64,000 bases of DNA from Triops longicaudatus (Eukaryota > Arthropoda > Branchiopoda > Notostraca > Triopsidae): assembly GCA_022885665.1 (NCBI GenBank), contig JAGQDJ010000081.1, forward strand, positions 124,001-188,000, read 5' to 3'. A model generated the notes under the pieces. The model had not been told where the DNA came from. It was given only the letters and a program-made list of their open reading frames with translations, and searched no databases. Numbering within the stretch: the stretch's first letter is position 1; every line of letters starts with the position of its first letter. This document shows, in pieces, positions 1-12,264 of this stretch. Position numbers and translations under genes: made by a program.

Positions 1-186
1 TTATATTTTAAATTTGAAGCGTTCATTTTTAAGTAATGCATAATGGAAAACTCATATGTAGACGCGTTTCTAAAAAAGTAACTTTAAGTTCTTTTTTTTT
101 AAATGCCGCTTTACATCTGATTGGTACCGTCGATGTATTTGTGTTGAACTTGTGTAATTCTAATGGTGCTATGATCGCTTACGTAG

Positions 187-1642
187 GTTCAAACATATGC
201 AGATTCGAGTGCAAGCTGAAGCTCTAGCTTTCCACTCTGCAGGTCACGTAGAAGCCAGTAAAACGAACGCAAGGCTGGAATCACTTCTTGGTACGCAAAA
301 ACAGTTACTAAGCCGCCAGTACTTCCTTAGCATAGCTGTGGGCATCTTCGACTACTTGGGTAGTATTCTTAGCTACATTGCCATAGCGGTGCCGATTTTC
401 GCTGGACGCTATGACGACCTTTCAACTCCGGAATTGAGTGCCTTAATCAGTGCCGTAAGTTTGAATTGTATTGTATGATCGAACTCTTCTTAATTTTGTA
501 TATATATTTTTTACGAAACATTTTCAGAATGCATTTGTGTGCATTTACCTGATATCCTGTTTTAGCAGTTTGGTTGATATTTCCAACAAGGCGTCGGAAG
601 TCGCCGGTTTGACATTCCGTGTGTCAGAATTATTGGAAAGATTGCAACAATTAGCCGAGGACTGGAGGATAGCCTCTCAGGTGCAGAACAGGTAATCCCA
701 CTGAGCATTAATATTTCTTGATTCACCATTGCTACCTTGTTTTAGATCCGACATCACGAACGACTTTTCAGACGTCAGAAGTTTTTGTGTAGAATTCAAC
801 CACGCCTGTTTTACTCCCCCGTACCGGAACAAGGAACTTGTCCGTGATTTAAACCTCAAACTAAACGCTGGAAAGAGCGTTTTACTTGTTGGAAGCAGCT
901 CAGCGGGCAAAACTAGCCTGCTTCGCGTCTTACGCGGGCTCTGGCCTCTTCAATCAGGATCGCTAACCTGTACCTTCCCTCCTGGACCATCTGGTATTTT
1001 TTTCCTCCCACAAAAGCCCTACTTCACAGACGGAACTCTGCGCGAGCAGGTAAAGCGAACTTTTCCTCTGCGTAATTTCCGCGTTAACCGAGACTGGTGT
1101 GACACGAACAATGGTTGGAAATCTCGTGTAAACTGCGACTCGGATATACTATGTAACTTACGATGTTTGACATTTTTAACCAGATCGTATACCCCTTGAG
1201 AGTTGATAAGCAAGCTAGTCACGAGGTTGAAACAGATCTTGTACTCAATTACCTGCATCAAGTCAAAATGAGCGATTTACTGGATCGTACGGGCGGCTTG
1301 GATGAGCCCGTTGATTGGAATTGGTATAAAAAGATTGCTAATTAACACTATTTACAAACATTGCAACCATCCTTCTTATACAGGCCAGATGTCCTTTCGC
1401 CCGGTGAGATGCAACGCCTTTGTTTTGTTCGATTGTTTTACCATCGTCCGTTGTTGGCCTGTTTGGACGAAGCGACGTCAGCATTGTCGATGGATATGGA
1501 ACTTGTGGTTTACAACCTAGCAAAATCATTGGGCATTACACTATTAAGTGTGGGCCACAGAGAATCCCTCCGGCAGTTCCACGACTATCAAGTTACCTTA
1601 GACGGTGAAGGCGGATGGTCCGTAGAGGAGTTCAAGTTTTAG
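187..1642 (+). CDS. ABCD4: ABCD4-like ABC transporter, 3' part of gene
   Basis: Half-type ABC transporter of subfamily D. In vertebrates ABCD4 exports cobalamin from lysosomes together with LMBD1. Exons: 187-454, 528-691, 746-1049, 1184-1323, 1384-1642, all with GT-AG introns of 54-134 nt; they give 377 residues and a TAG stop. The visible protein begins at the FKHMQIRV segment, continues through FDYLGSILSY and NAFVCIYLISCF (last membrane helices) into the nucleotide-binding domain. That domain shows a Q-loop (FLPQKPYFTDGTLREQ), signature LSPGEMQRL, Walker B and D-loop (CLDEATSAL) and H-loop (SVGHRES). Walker A reads GSSSAGKT, so the usual third-position glycine of GxxGxGKT is serine. The first half, with helices 1-4, lies upstream of the window. 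The stop codon overlaps that of WDHD1 on the other strand. Family assignment is firm; substrate is inferred from the family. Confidence 0.93.
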
Positions 1643-4600
1643 TTTCCATTGTTAAAAGAAAACGAAGACAGCTTAGAAGCGGCGGACTTGGATTGTGGCT
1701 CGCCTTCGGCCACGTCGTCTGCTTTTCGTTTGGTAGTATATTTCTAGCAAACAATCAAAACAAAAGGGACCAGTGTGAGGATGTGTCTTGCAATATACGC
1801 CCATATTTGGACACAAACTGTGTTATTTACTTGTTTTTCAGATTCGGGGAGAGACTTAAAACGTTGCATGGCAGTTCGCGTAATTTGAGTGTCGTCAGCG
1901 TCTGGGAATTCATTCTGGAGCTCGTCTTTGTGCAGCTCTAACCACAACATAACCCCTGTTTTGCCACTACTTTGTGCAGAAGATGCAGAGTCGCCAGGAG
2001 ACTGGGAACTTTCGCCGTTTTCTTTTTTGTCGTCCGGAACGCTGTTGGCGGATGTCTTCTTGGCAAATAGAGTTGTCTGTTTGGCTTTGGGTTTCATGGC
2101 TGTGTTCCGGATTACAACAGTCTTAGACTGCTCTTTCGGAGGCCCCGAACTGCTTAGCTTGCTAACATCGTCGAAGATGACCGTTCCGCGTGAGGATGGT
2201 GACAACGGGCGCGGGGTGGAATTCGCAGATGCATTTTTGACGAACGGGTTCCTTCGAGGCTGTGATACAGGTCTGATAGACTTTGGCGCCTCTGGTGTTT
2301 CCACCAGCTTTGCAGCAAGTAAAGGGTTATCTGAAACGAAGCGTTACAGTTCATGCAAGGTAAGGTTTCCGCGAAGAAGTTCGTACCTTTAGGATCGACC
2401 GCTACAATATCCACGGAAGACTGCGATGCAAACAAGTCTCTGCAAGTAAGATTGTTAATACGCACACTGCTTTGGACAGTTCAATAAACTCACCCAAAAA
2501 ATTTAGCTGACAAACAAATTGAAATGCGACATTACCTTTGGCTGTTTTGACTGTAGTCGTGCGCAAATTGAGAACTCGCTTCCAATTCCTCGCTTTGCCT
2601 CAGTTCTTCTTCCTCATACATCTTTCTTTCGGCCAAATCGGTTAACTTGTCCGCCAAATGCTTCCGACGAGCCCGACTGGCATATTTCACTGCGAGTTGA
2701 ACCAGTTGGGTGGTAGGCATGAGTTGGGCGACTTCGACAGCCCGGAATTCACGGTCCGCCTGGCAAGCCAGGGCAAATAGTTTCATGAACGCTTCCTTCA
2801 TGCCCCTTTCTGTGGCTGCCACCGCCATGGCGTCTGCTCCAGGAGTATTGGCAAACAACGTTGAACGGAAAAGGGTTTCTTCTTGCTGGCCCTTTTCGTT
2901 GTTCATTTCACAAAAAGGCAAGCGGAAAGGCAAAGTCACGATAGGTGGGCGTGGCAAGGTGGGAGGGTACCTGCCGCCTTTGCATAATATAGCTGCCACA
3001 GTCTGATCCACCTCCGAGACGTGACTGATGAAATAGTTGTCTGATTTTCCCTTAATCTGCAAACAATTGTGTAGTGTTATTTATAAGGAAATACATTAAA
3101 AATTATGTCATTTTACATGAGATTTGGTGTCCAGCAACGGAAGCCAGGTTGAGTTCTTGAAAATCCGTACTAGTCCGACGGAATCGTAACTTACGGGACT
3201 TCCTTCTTCACTAAAGCCGGCCCAACTTAGCTCGGCTTTGGGAGTCAGGGGCAACATGTGGGATATTGCCACCCAACGAGGGAATATATGTGACAGTGGT
3301 ACTTCTAGTACGCCATAATGCAAACACTGACTATCTGCTACACCTGTAAACGAAAAAAAGAACAATAGTAATAACAAATGAAAAAAATAAAGTACAAGTA
3401 CAAAAAAAAAGTAAAACGAAAGGATTTAGCAATGGATAGTGAAAGATTAGATTAAATAAAAGAAAGCACAAAGGACGGAAGGCCAACGGACAGCAAGGCT
3501 AATAGTTATCCACTTATGCTTATCGAGGATTATTTACCGTTGGATCCATGGTAAACTACCATAAGGCTACAAGCGTGGGCAGCCATACAGACAACAGGGC
3601 CATAAAGCGAAAGTACACCTCTCTGCAAGCCACCCAGCGTAAACAAACGCAAATTTTGTTTGTCTGTAGCCACAGCGACAAAGTGAGCTCCAATCGCAAT
3701 ACTCTGGATTTCTTCGTCGTCCTGTAACGATACAGTCCACTCTTTCTGTCCGTCCCACGAGCCGAAATGAAGGCAGACCAACTTACTAAAGCCAATACTT
3801 TAAAATCTAGCAACGTCAACTTGCGGACAATCGACTTCCGTCTTCTTTACCTGGGTGCATCGCTTTGCAAGGGACACGCTAAAGCTAATGCTTGGCTGGA
3901 TAGCGCTGCCATAGTATGTCCCAGAAAATTTTGAATATGCAACGCGTGGTGCAACGTGGTATCGTGGAATTCGACATCGATGTAACCTTCCTCTTCAGTG
4001 CCGCCCGTATAGCTACGCACCAAGCCTACGCCGTTCCACAACTAGACGCGAAAGCAATAATGTTTCCTTAAAAGTACAAAACTTAGGCACTTTATTTATT
4101 ATTGCTTAAAAGATTTTATATTATAGCTTTATTGATTATAGCTTCGGTGTGACAAAATAGGCTACATTTCAAACAAGAACTCCTACCATGTATCTGTGCT
4201 GAAAGTGTACGGGAGTGGAGCCTGGGATGAACGGCTCTTGTAAGCGAATACTAGGTTTGGCCGCAACTGGTATGGAGATGGATGAAGTTTCCTCAATATT
4301 CTTGTCAAATTTCGCATCAGTGTTGACCAAGTCACCTGCACATTAAGCACTTACGTAACATAAACAATGCCAAACATTTCAAATATGTAAGTGCACTTAC
4401 CGAAACCCGCGAAAACGTCACCTTGTTCTTCGTCAACAATAAAACCGGTTTGTCTTTTAATCTGGGTAATCGAAATCTCGTTTTCATCAATGTCTACATC
4501 GATTTGGGGCTCATCGTTCATTTCCAAAGCACGAGGCGCTGTCCGACTCTCGGGCTTATTCTGACTCGTACTTAAAGCTTCAGTCAAATAACCGAGCTGT

Positions 4601-5750
4601 CCTAGTGAGGTACAAAAACCGATTTCGCCCTTTTTAGCTGGATTCCAGGCTAAAGCCGACACGGGATGAGAAACGTCTTGTTTCAAATACGAGATGCACT
4701 GTTTTGCTTCCACATCGAATATGACAAACTCTCCAGTGGCAGTTGCAGCAGCCAGATACCCTGAGCAAGGTGACCACGACACGATAGATACACCCTTAAA
4801 AAAATCTCGTTCTTTATGAGAAATCTTATCACATTCAGAATTCTCACTGATTGTATCCGTTTGTCTGTTAACGAACACAGAGGAGCGCTCCACTTGTCTC
4901 TCGGTAGCAAATGAATTTCTTTGTCTTGCGGGATGGCAAGCACTTTGCCTTCTTTTGGTTCCCATACAAGTCGGCAAAGTATTGGAGAATTTCCAAAATC
5001 ATTGCTTTTGGGAATGCACGTCAGCGAATAAATACACCGCTCAGTTTTGAGCTCATATATCCTAACTTTGCCGTCACAGCAAGACGAAGCCTTAGACACG
5101 CATACGTTAGAATTAAAAATATATGCGATTTAGCATGAAAGTACCAAAAATTCACCCTTCGGATCCAGTGCTATACTCAAAATAGGAGCTTCGTGACCAG
5201 ACAAAATGGTATCTTTGGAACTGTTTGACTTGCATACTTTGACGACCATATCACAAGAACCTGCGCAAATGTTGTCGCCATTTTTGCTAACTTGGATGTG
5301 TGTGACTGCCGCTGTGAAACGTGTTATTAAACCATCGGGATTGCCTTCGGGTAGAGTATAGGCTTGAACGGAGTTCATATCGTTCCCGACATAAAACTTT
5401 TGGCCCTAATGAAAAACATATACTCTACAGAACAAGGGTGTTTACTATATAAAAATTTACCTTGACGGCAATGGCTGTTGCTTCATCGCCAACACGATGC
5501 GAGACCGGATCGTCATCTTCAATTCCTTCCCACACACGGACATCTCCATCAACACCACATGTCAGTATGTACCTAAGAATTATAACATGTGCAGTACAAC
5601 TTTTAAATTGGTCATGAAAAGAGAGACTTTCTACGTGCTTTTAAGTTTGTTTGCGGGTATAATAATAGAAAATTTTGGTTACCTTCCATCTTCACTAAAT
5701 GCCAAATCTGTATGCCCTTCAAGATGTGCAAATTTTACATTTTTGTGCAT
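1639..5750 (-). CDS. WDHD1: WD repeat and HMG-box DNA-binding protein 1 (AND-1/CTF4)
   Basis: Replisome hub that links CMG helicase to DNA polymerase alpha in the nucleus. Thirteen exons (minus strand): 5683-5750, 5461-5572, 5145-5405, 4848-5090, 4401-4794, 4187-4335, 3851-4041, 3538-3785, 3117-3343, 2536-3056, 2387-2439, 1831-2330, 1639-1743. They sum to 3072 nt, 1023 residues, in frame. The N-terminus carries WD40 repeats (HLEGHTDLAF, TCGVDGDVRVWEG, SGHEAPILSIALDPKG, VSWSPCSGYLAA). The SepB-type trimerisation domain follows (WNGVGLVRSY, IDVEFHDTTLHHALH, FTLGGLQRGVLSLYGPVV, KGGRYPPTLPRP). A basic disordered tail ends in a short HMG-like segment (GVMLWLELHKDELQ) and the conserved end KLSSFSF. 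The frame change near 4848 is resolved by a 53-nt intron. Slightly shorter than human WDHD1 (about 1129), mainly in the tail. Start chosen at the first ATG before the first WD repeat. Confidence 0.95.
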
Positions 5751-6511
5751 GATTTTTCCGAAATGAATGACTGGGAAATTGCACAAAACACGGGTAGGAC
5801 ACTCGCGGTATATCGGATGGCGCCAAATGAACAAAACGAGGTAAACAAAGTAGACAGCGGCATTGCCAGACTGAATGTTAAGGAAAATTGTTTCCGCACG
5901 AGCGCGATCATAACACAGAACAGGGTGTCCAACCCCATCTTCAATTCGCCAGCGTTGGCGAATGCAGGGGAAAAGTTCGTGATTTTGTATAAATAAAAAA
6001 ATCCAGTTTTCCCGATTTCTGCCTTTGGTGGTCTCAAGCTAACTTATTTGAACTTCAACACTAAACTAGTTAAAGCTTTCTAGCTACGGGTCACCTTCGC
6101 GCTTTCAGTAGGCCTGTTCTCGGACGAAATGGAAGTAGACTGCTTTGTGAACAGATCTCTTTACTCGCGGCCGAAATATTCACTGCGGAGGGTCCAACGA
6201 GTTGAAAAACACAAAAGCATTCTCTGTTCCACGTAAACTAATTTTGCTCTAGTTTTAGTAAATGAGATGTTGATGTTTTCAGCAGAAACAGCAACAGAAA
6301 ATTGTTTTCAGCACAGTAATGTAAGAAACTTTTTTGTTAAATTTACTTACTAATGAGAAAGAAAACCGTAATTCCACTCAGATGGGAAGAAATTTCGTTT
6401 TTTTTTTACTCTTGATTTATTGTTTTATTTATTTTTATTTTTGTTGGCGAATTATAAATTCAATTTGCCATCACATTGGCGAATTGGACATTTTGCATTA
6501 ATTTGCTCATC

Positions 6512-6570
6512 GGTGGAAGCTCCACTCTGGTCCGGGTGGACGTAAGTCCCGGACCAGAGCTGCCTCCACC
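6512..6570. repeat. GC-rich imperfect inverted repeat (foldback)
   Basis: The left arm (6512-6536) and right arm (6548-6570) pair over CTCTGGTCCGGG (12 bp perfect) and again at GGTGGA, with a small internal bulge and an 11-nt loop. It is markedly GC-rich against the AT-rich surroundings. It may be a transposon end or a structured RNA; no other copy is obvious in the window. Confidence 0.6.
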
Positions 6571-6625
6571 TTAATTCCAAGGAAAGCAAGGTGAGGAAAG
6601 AAAGAGGAAAAAGGGTGGAAGGGAG

Positions 6626-6817
6626 CAGTGGTGGCGCCAGGGGTTGCCCCGACAGATATTCGGTTTCCCCGACGGGGTGTCAATACCCATTGACTGTATG
6701 CAGATACCTATTCATAGGTCTCCCGACACCCATGTATGGCCTTCCCCGACAGGGTGTCAACAATTCCCCGACAGGGTGTATATATACACCTCTGACACCC
6801 TCCTGGCGCCGCCTCTG
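6626..6817. mobile_element. hAT-type MITE, 192 bp, with perfect 8-bp TSD
   Basis: The ends are imperfect terminal inverted repeats of 19 bp (left CAGTGGTGGCGCCAGG, right complement CAGAGGCGGCGCCAGG, 15 of 19 matching). The element is flanked on both sides by the direct 8-bp duplication GAAGGGAG (6618-6625 and 6818-6825). An 8-bp TSD and CA-G termini are hallmarks of the hAT superfamily. The interior has no ORF but repeats the motif CCCCGACAGGGTGT several times. It is non-autonomous and must have been mobilised by a transposase encoded elsewhere. Confidence 0.88.
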
Positions 6818-8195
6818 GAAGGGAGAGAAAGATGGCGAAGGTCAAACGACAACTGATGACCTATCGTGCAGGAGACTCCTTGTGAACCCATCGAACCGGA
6901 TGCTCTAGGCCTTTCCCAAATCGTGTAAAACCAGGGGAGATAGATTCCAGGGAGAGGAAAAATCAGGTAAAAGGTGAGAGAGTGGCCGAGACTCGGTGGA
7001 ATACGCGACGCTGGGGACGGCTTATCTTTCTTAACCAGCCTTTGTCGGTAAAGATGCACTTAACCCTCCAAACTCCCGAAATTTTACTCAGTAATGGGGA
7101 AGAAAAGAGAAACATCACATTTCCATAAAATATACATGAAAAGAATACATACGAAATCCCCAGACAAAACTTCAAAGTCGTCCCTGAACCAAAATCATGG
7201 AAAGTTGAAGCGGCCCTGCATGTAAGTATAATTTGTAATGTCAATACATTTTTTTTGGGGGGGAGGAGGGGGACAATGGTAATGTAATCGATTCAAATGT
7301 ACATGTAGTGAAGTTTTCTATTTTTTTAAATTTTAACTTAATGCACTCATTACATTTATAAGTTTGTACTCAGAATACAATTTAATAGTGTTGATTAACA
7401 CTACGAATTGATGCGAGTGAAATAAAAATGAACGAATTAAAGCAAACTACTACTACAATTCCTCTTGTTGCTTAGACCGAAGTAAAGACTCAGTGAAGAA
7501 AAAGAGGAGAAGAAGTTGTATTTCTCCAAGCTCCTGTGATTGTGGAACATAAGCTTTAAGAATCTTTAATCGATCATCCAGGTCTTTTTATAATTTTGCT
7601 TAGTCCACTTTTCTTTTTTTTTCTTTTTTTTGATAAAAAGCTTTCTCCCGAAGCTTAAAAAATTTCTTCCGAGCACCTTTAAACAGCCTAAAGACTTCGG
7701 AAGACGATTAAATATTCACGGAAAAAGAATTCACGGAGCCATATATATTACATATACGTAGCCATATTTGAAGCTCTATTCTGTGGAGGAATTGGTCTAA
7801 ATTTTGACTATTATTTTTATTTTTTAAATAAAGTTCTTAAAATGAGATAAGGATAAACATCCTCAGTATTATGTTCCAAAGTATGTTATCTACATTTCCT
7901 GCGCAAAAATAACTTCGAAAGCCAACACAAATTTTATTTATTACAATTTTCCTGAACCTCTTCAAAATCCCCACTTTGAAAATGTGGCCCAAATTCCTAC
8001 TATCTAGGAAAAACGGTACTAATTAATTCCCACAACGGAATAAAAAAGGTAAAAATCCAATTCGAAGTATTTACATCGAAACGCAGATATATATAAGGTA
8101 CTTTTTGCGACAAAACAAAGACCCCCCCCCAAAAAAAAAAAAAAAAAAAAAAAAAACGCGTAACGCTAACTGGACGACACCGACACAGGTTAAAC

Positions 8196-8459
8196 ATGGC
8201 TAATCACACACAGCTCATGAAAGGTCTGACAGGCAAGTCACAAAGCAAATTGAGTGCTAACTTCCCGGAAATAGTTCACTTAGTAGAACAATGTGCAATA
8301 GCCGTAACAAGAAACCAGCATGTAATAGAGCTAAAAAAGCGTTTGTCGGAGTTTAGACCACAGTCGGAGTTTAAACCTTCTCCTCTACATGTGATGTTAT
8401 CGTGTGGTTTTTCTTTAAAATCCTACGAATACGTTGAGAAATATACATCTATCTCGTAG
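8196..8459 (+). CDS. Unrecognised short ORF, 87 residues
   Basis: An ATG-initiated ORF with balanced composition that ends at TAG. I recognise no domain, signal peptide or membrane segment. It lies 40 nt after a long A tract and 100 nt before a large ATT microsatellite, and no clear splice partner was found. It could be a chance ORF, a degraded gene or a small exon of an unrecognised gene. Confidence 0.2.
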   Translation: MANHTQLMKGLTGKSQSKLSANFPEIVHLVEQCAIAVTRNQHVIELKKRLSEFRPQSEFKPSPLHVMLSCGFSLKSYEYVEKYTSIS

Positions 8460-8556
8460 GACTGGTTTTTCTTTTACGGTAGCCTACTGCTTCGCGAACC
8501 CGAGTTTACCTTCACCGTGACATTCGACGCTGTGTCAGCAACTTCTTCTTTTCTTA

Positions 8557-8712
<156 letters not shown>

Positions 8713-9476
8713 GTTATTTTACTATGTAGTACGCACTATGCTGACATTGTTGCATTCACCGTAGCTATCCGTAGGAAGTTCGTTGTTGCGCTATGTTTCT
8801 ATGGGTTACTGCTCTTGGAAATTCAGGTGCCGGTGCATCCATCTTTCAAGCGCAAATTCCTCGTTAATAATTTGTTTCTCCTGTTGATTCGCCCCACAGT
8901 AGTTGAATTTTCGTTGATCAGTGTCTTGGTGCATCGGACGCACTATATTGAAACACGGCTTGTAAGGGTGGAAGGAAATCAGTCTGTAGTGACTAAGAAA
9001 TACTTGTACACTTCCAACTCAATACACAAGACGATACACTACGACATATTATTTTAGTTAACGGCTTTCAGTCAACAGTTTTAAAAATATTTTAAATTAA
9101 ATTACCCTTTAAGAAATTGCTCGCCCTTATGCCCATGTCAAGTGAACTACTTTACAGTGAGAACTGCAAGAATCTTTAACCCTGAGACATGAAAAATCGA
9201 TGTAAGAAGCAATATGTGTGATCGATGTAAGAAATTGTTACGTTCTTGGAGGTGTCGATTGAATTGAATGTTTTTGCAAAAATGAGAATGCGAATTAATA
9301 CACACTCCAAAAAAGTGGACTCTAGTCTTCCCTTAGACGTATATGCCCGTTAAGTCGTTAACACGGTATTTTCATAGCATACCACGATGACACATACTTA
9401 CGTGGTTGCTCCCAACTCAAACTTACAAACACAAAAGTTGCAACAGTATTTTTATTGGAGTATTTATTTCATGCAA
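8713..9476. other. Spacer 3' of the fuseless-like gene
   Basis: No supported gene. The segment near 9450-9470, read on the minus strand, contains AATAAA-type motifs just after the fuseless-like stop and probably includes its 3' UTR and polyadenylation site. Confidence 0.5.
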
Positions 9477-10953
9477 TCAACAATCTTTTGAGTATGGATC
9501 CTTTGATGTGGCTAGTTGCAGGCTTTGAGGGTAAGGTTTCTGCGTTTCTTGATGGTCCGTGGCACCCAATTCCGCTTCTGACTGAATAACCATAGTTTGC
9601 AGTTCCTCCATGTGTCCATTTTCGGTCGGTCGAATTCGACTTTTCGAGACACGTCTCTGATACGCCTACAATAAACGCACATATTGGATACGGTATTAAG
9701 CGGGTGCATAGAAGACGTTGCGTCAAAACAAAGTAAGCATTACTTCGAAGAAATATCGTGAGTAGCGGTAAGGAAAGAATGCCGCCTTTGCCCCTTCTTC
9801 TTCTCCATCTAGATAAACTCCTCGCACTAAAATCGAATGTCCGCTGTATAAGACGACTAAGGTGACCAGCCCAGCTCCATGTGTAATTAAGCTGCTCAAC
9901 AATTTGTTATCTGTTGCCAAACAAGAAGACTCACGAATCACTGTACGCTTTTTGGTCATTAGATACCTGGTAATAAATATAAGTCATAGATTCCCCACAA
10001 TCCTTTCCAAACGTTCACTCCTCCACTGAACGCTGCAGCGTAATAGACATCAAGCAATGCTAAGCGAAAATTGCCTTTCAGTCGACTGCACAGGGACGCC
10101 ATGGGCATTTGCAAGCTAAAGACAAGAACAGTAATGGCGTATCCCAGTACCTAAAAATTGGAGCGAGACTGTTAATATTTTAAGTGGTTGCACAAATGGT
10201 GTAGCTTAACTGTACACCCTAAAGCATTCCAGTGACTACTGCTGGGGAAGACCCAGAAATCTAAAAGTATGAACGATCCTCGCCACACGAAAACGACCAA
10301 CGAGCCTACGACTGACACTGTAAAGAAAGAATCGAGGAGGAATATGTGCCTTCCATCCTTCCACTAAGAGAAATATCAACCATTAATCCCCGATTTACTT
10401 GAATTGACATTTCACCTGGGATCGGAACATAGTAGGAAATATAAAGTAATTCTTTGGCTCGTCCAGGACAATGACTGTAGGCGGGGCTAAGACATTTCTG
10501 AAAGCGCGAAGTGCGATCAAGCCCGCAACCCCAATAGCTACCGATGCGGCCGCGGAATGCCAATGCATTCCTGTATAGTAATCCAACGTCGCCCAAACAC
10601 CTCGCCATTGGTTCACGCATCCTAAGTTAGGAAAGAGATTTAGTTACATATCTCTGGGAACTAAATCTGTTTTGATTACCGTAACATGAGACAACCGTAT
10701 AAAGTCTCGACGAGATGAAATACAATCCGCACGGTAAACGTGGTGTAAGCCATCGTTTCAAAGGCCGCTGCAAAACGGTGGCTGTAAACGAAACTGTAAT
10801 ACCAATGGCTAAAGATAACCAGCAGCTAAATTCCCAATGCTGAGGGAAGAGAGTGAAATCTAACAAATTCCACGTCCCACGCCAATAGCCAACCACGAGT
10901 GGTGCGACTACTACCATGGAAAATAAGGAATCCGCTATTCCGAGACACGACAT
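9477..10953 (-). CDS. fusl: Fuseless-family multipass membrane protein
   Basis: Six exons: 10680-10953, 10416-10621, 10211-10363, 9967-10150, 9744-9910, 9477-9665; 1173 nt, 390 residues, in frame. The family hallmark is repeated membrane segments followed by W-R/K-G-x-W motifs. Here they read VGYWRGTWNLLDF, QWRGVWATLDYYTG, FVWRGSFILLDFW and VWKGLWGIYDLYLLP. Fuseless was described in Drosophila as a presynaptic membrane protein needed for calcium-channel clustering; a synaptic role here is inferred by homology. The third exon uses a weak donor (GTTAAG at 10210), the only one that keeps frame into the conserved LGYAITVLVFSLQ helix. The ATG at 10953 is the first in frame, but an upstream exon cannot be excluded. 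The C-terminal tail after the last helix is hydrophilic. Confidence 0.85.
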
Positions 10954-12264
10954 TGTCACTTTTTCGGCACTTCGGACGTCAGAATGAAAGGCACTAATAC
11001 ACTGAACGAATCTCGCTCTTGGGCGACTTGACGTGGCAGCAAGTCTTATTGTTAAACACCAGGCATATACACGTAATTTTCAGCGTAGGATACGTGCGTT
11101 GAATCAGCTTTCCCCTTATTACATAACTGGCCGCATATGAGAAAAGCTCATGGGAAGAAAGACGTGGCTGCTTGACCAAAAATTTCTACGAGAGCACAAC
11201 TAATAACGTCGTTTCTGCTGGGCAACTTCTCAGACAACTAACAAAGCTACCAGCAACGAAAACACGATACTTCTGTTCGGTCGCAAGACTGAAAGTTGCG
11301 TCTTAAGCCCCAGGATGTAGACTAGCATGCTGCACTGCTTGCCTACGACGTTCATCCAGCGTACCGCCCAATTTTTGTTACGGCAGTGCACTTATTTCTA
11401 ACCCTGCCACTTTTAATATCGTGCGTAACGAGTGATTACCGCACAGCAGAAGTTTCATATTTCCTCACTCAAGCCAAAAGGACCTGTCAATCAGTCCACT
11501 CACAACGAAGACCTCTCAGTGATGAGCGATTTCCTTTCAGGAACCGGTGAACTTCCTTGCGTAGCACATTCAAGAGCACTTTAATGGCAATAGGCAAAAT
11601 CCGGTAGCGTCTACGTGCAACACTACCAATACAACACCATGCGCCTTAAAATATGTCGTTGCCTGAGCTTCGTCCAGGTGTGATGGATTACTTGACAGGT
11701 CTTAGCCTCAGCAAAGTTTTTCTCAGCCAAAGCCTCTCAAGACGCAAGGAGGCTCCAAAATAACGACCAAGTTGTACACGTTCCTAGATTTTCCAATGTT
11801 CTGAAACTGAGAGAGGAACACTAAGAGACACAGAGGAGGCCGTGGAAAGGACGCGGAATTGTGAGTCAGGAAGTTTTCAATCTAAATCTTCCTAACCCCA
11901 ATTAGCGCCGACATACTACGTTAAGAATGGCACCAAGAACATGGCCAGACATGACCATTATATCAGACAAGGCCAGTTCCTCCCCTTTTCCCTCTCTTCG
12001 TCCTACGGGATAAAAAAAATATCGGCCTCTAGAAGGATGGCTTTCTGTCTTTAGACACCGTATTTTAATCAATATTATAAATAAAAAAAGACCTTAAGTC
12101 GACTGAGCAGTTATGTATTTAACTGGTATAGCGATGAACAAACAATAATGGCAGTCTTCCAATTTGGGAGAATCAAGAGTACGCCCATTTTCTACATGGT
12201 AGGCATGCACAGGTCATTAAATATAAAGGGAACCGGAAGATTAGTAGTTCTGACACATGCGGGT
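10954..12264. other. Spacer between the fuseless-like gene and ASPG
   Basis: About 1.3 kb with no supported ORF or RNA gene. It should contain the 5' region of the fuseless-like gene and the 3' UTR of ASPG, both on the minus strand. I see no repeat structure in it. Confidence 0.5.

Larger units (their letters stand above)
5751..8195. other. Gene-free spacer upstream of WDHD1
   Basis: No convincing coding exon on either strand. The first few hundred bases should hold the WDHD1 promoter and 5' UTR. The spacer contains a small palindrome at 5944-5963, a foldback at 6512-6570, a hAT MITE at 6626-6817, T-rich tracts near 6400 and 7610, and a run of nine C followed by about 27 A around 8129-8155. 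Confidence 0.6.

Noticed and set aside
1889..2392. 167-residue plus-strand ORF
   Set aside because: Antisense to the WDHD1 tail exons, which fit the family and splice in frame.
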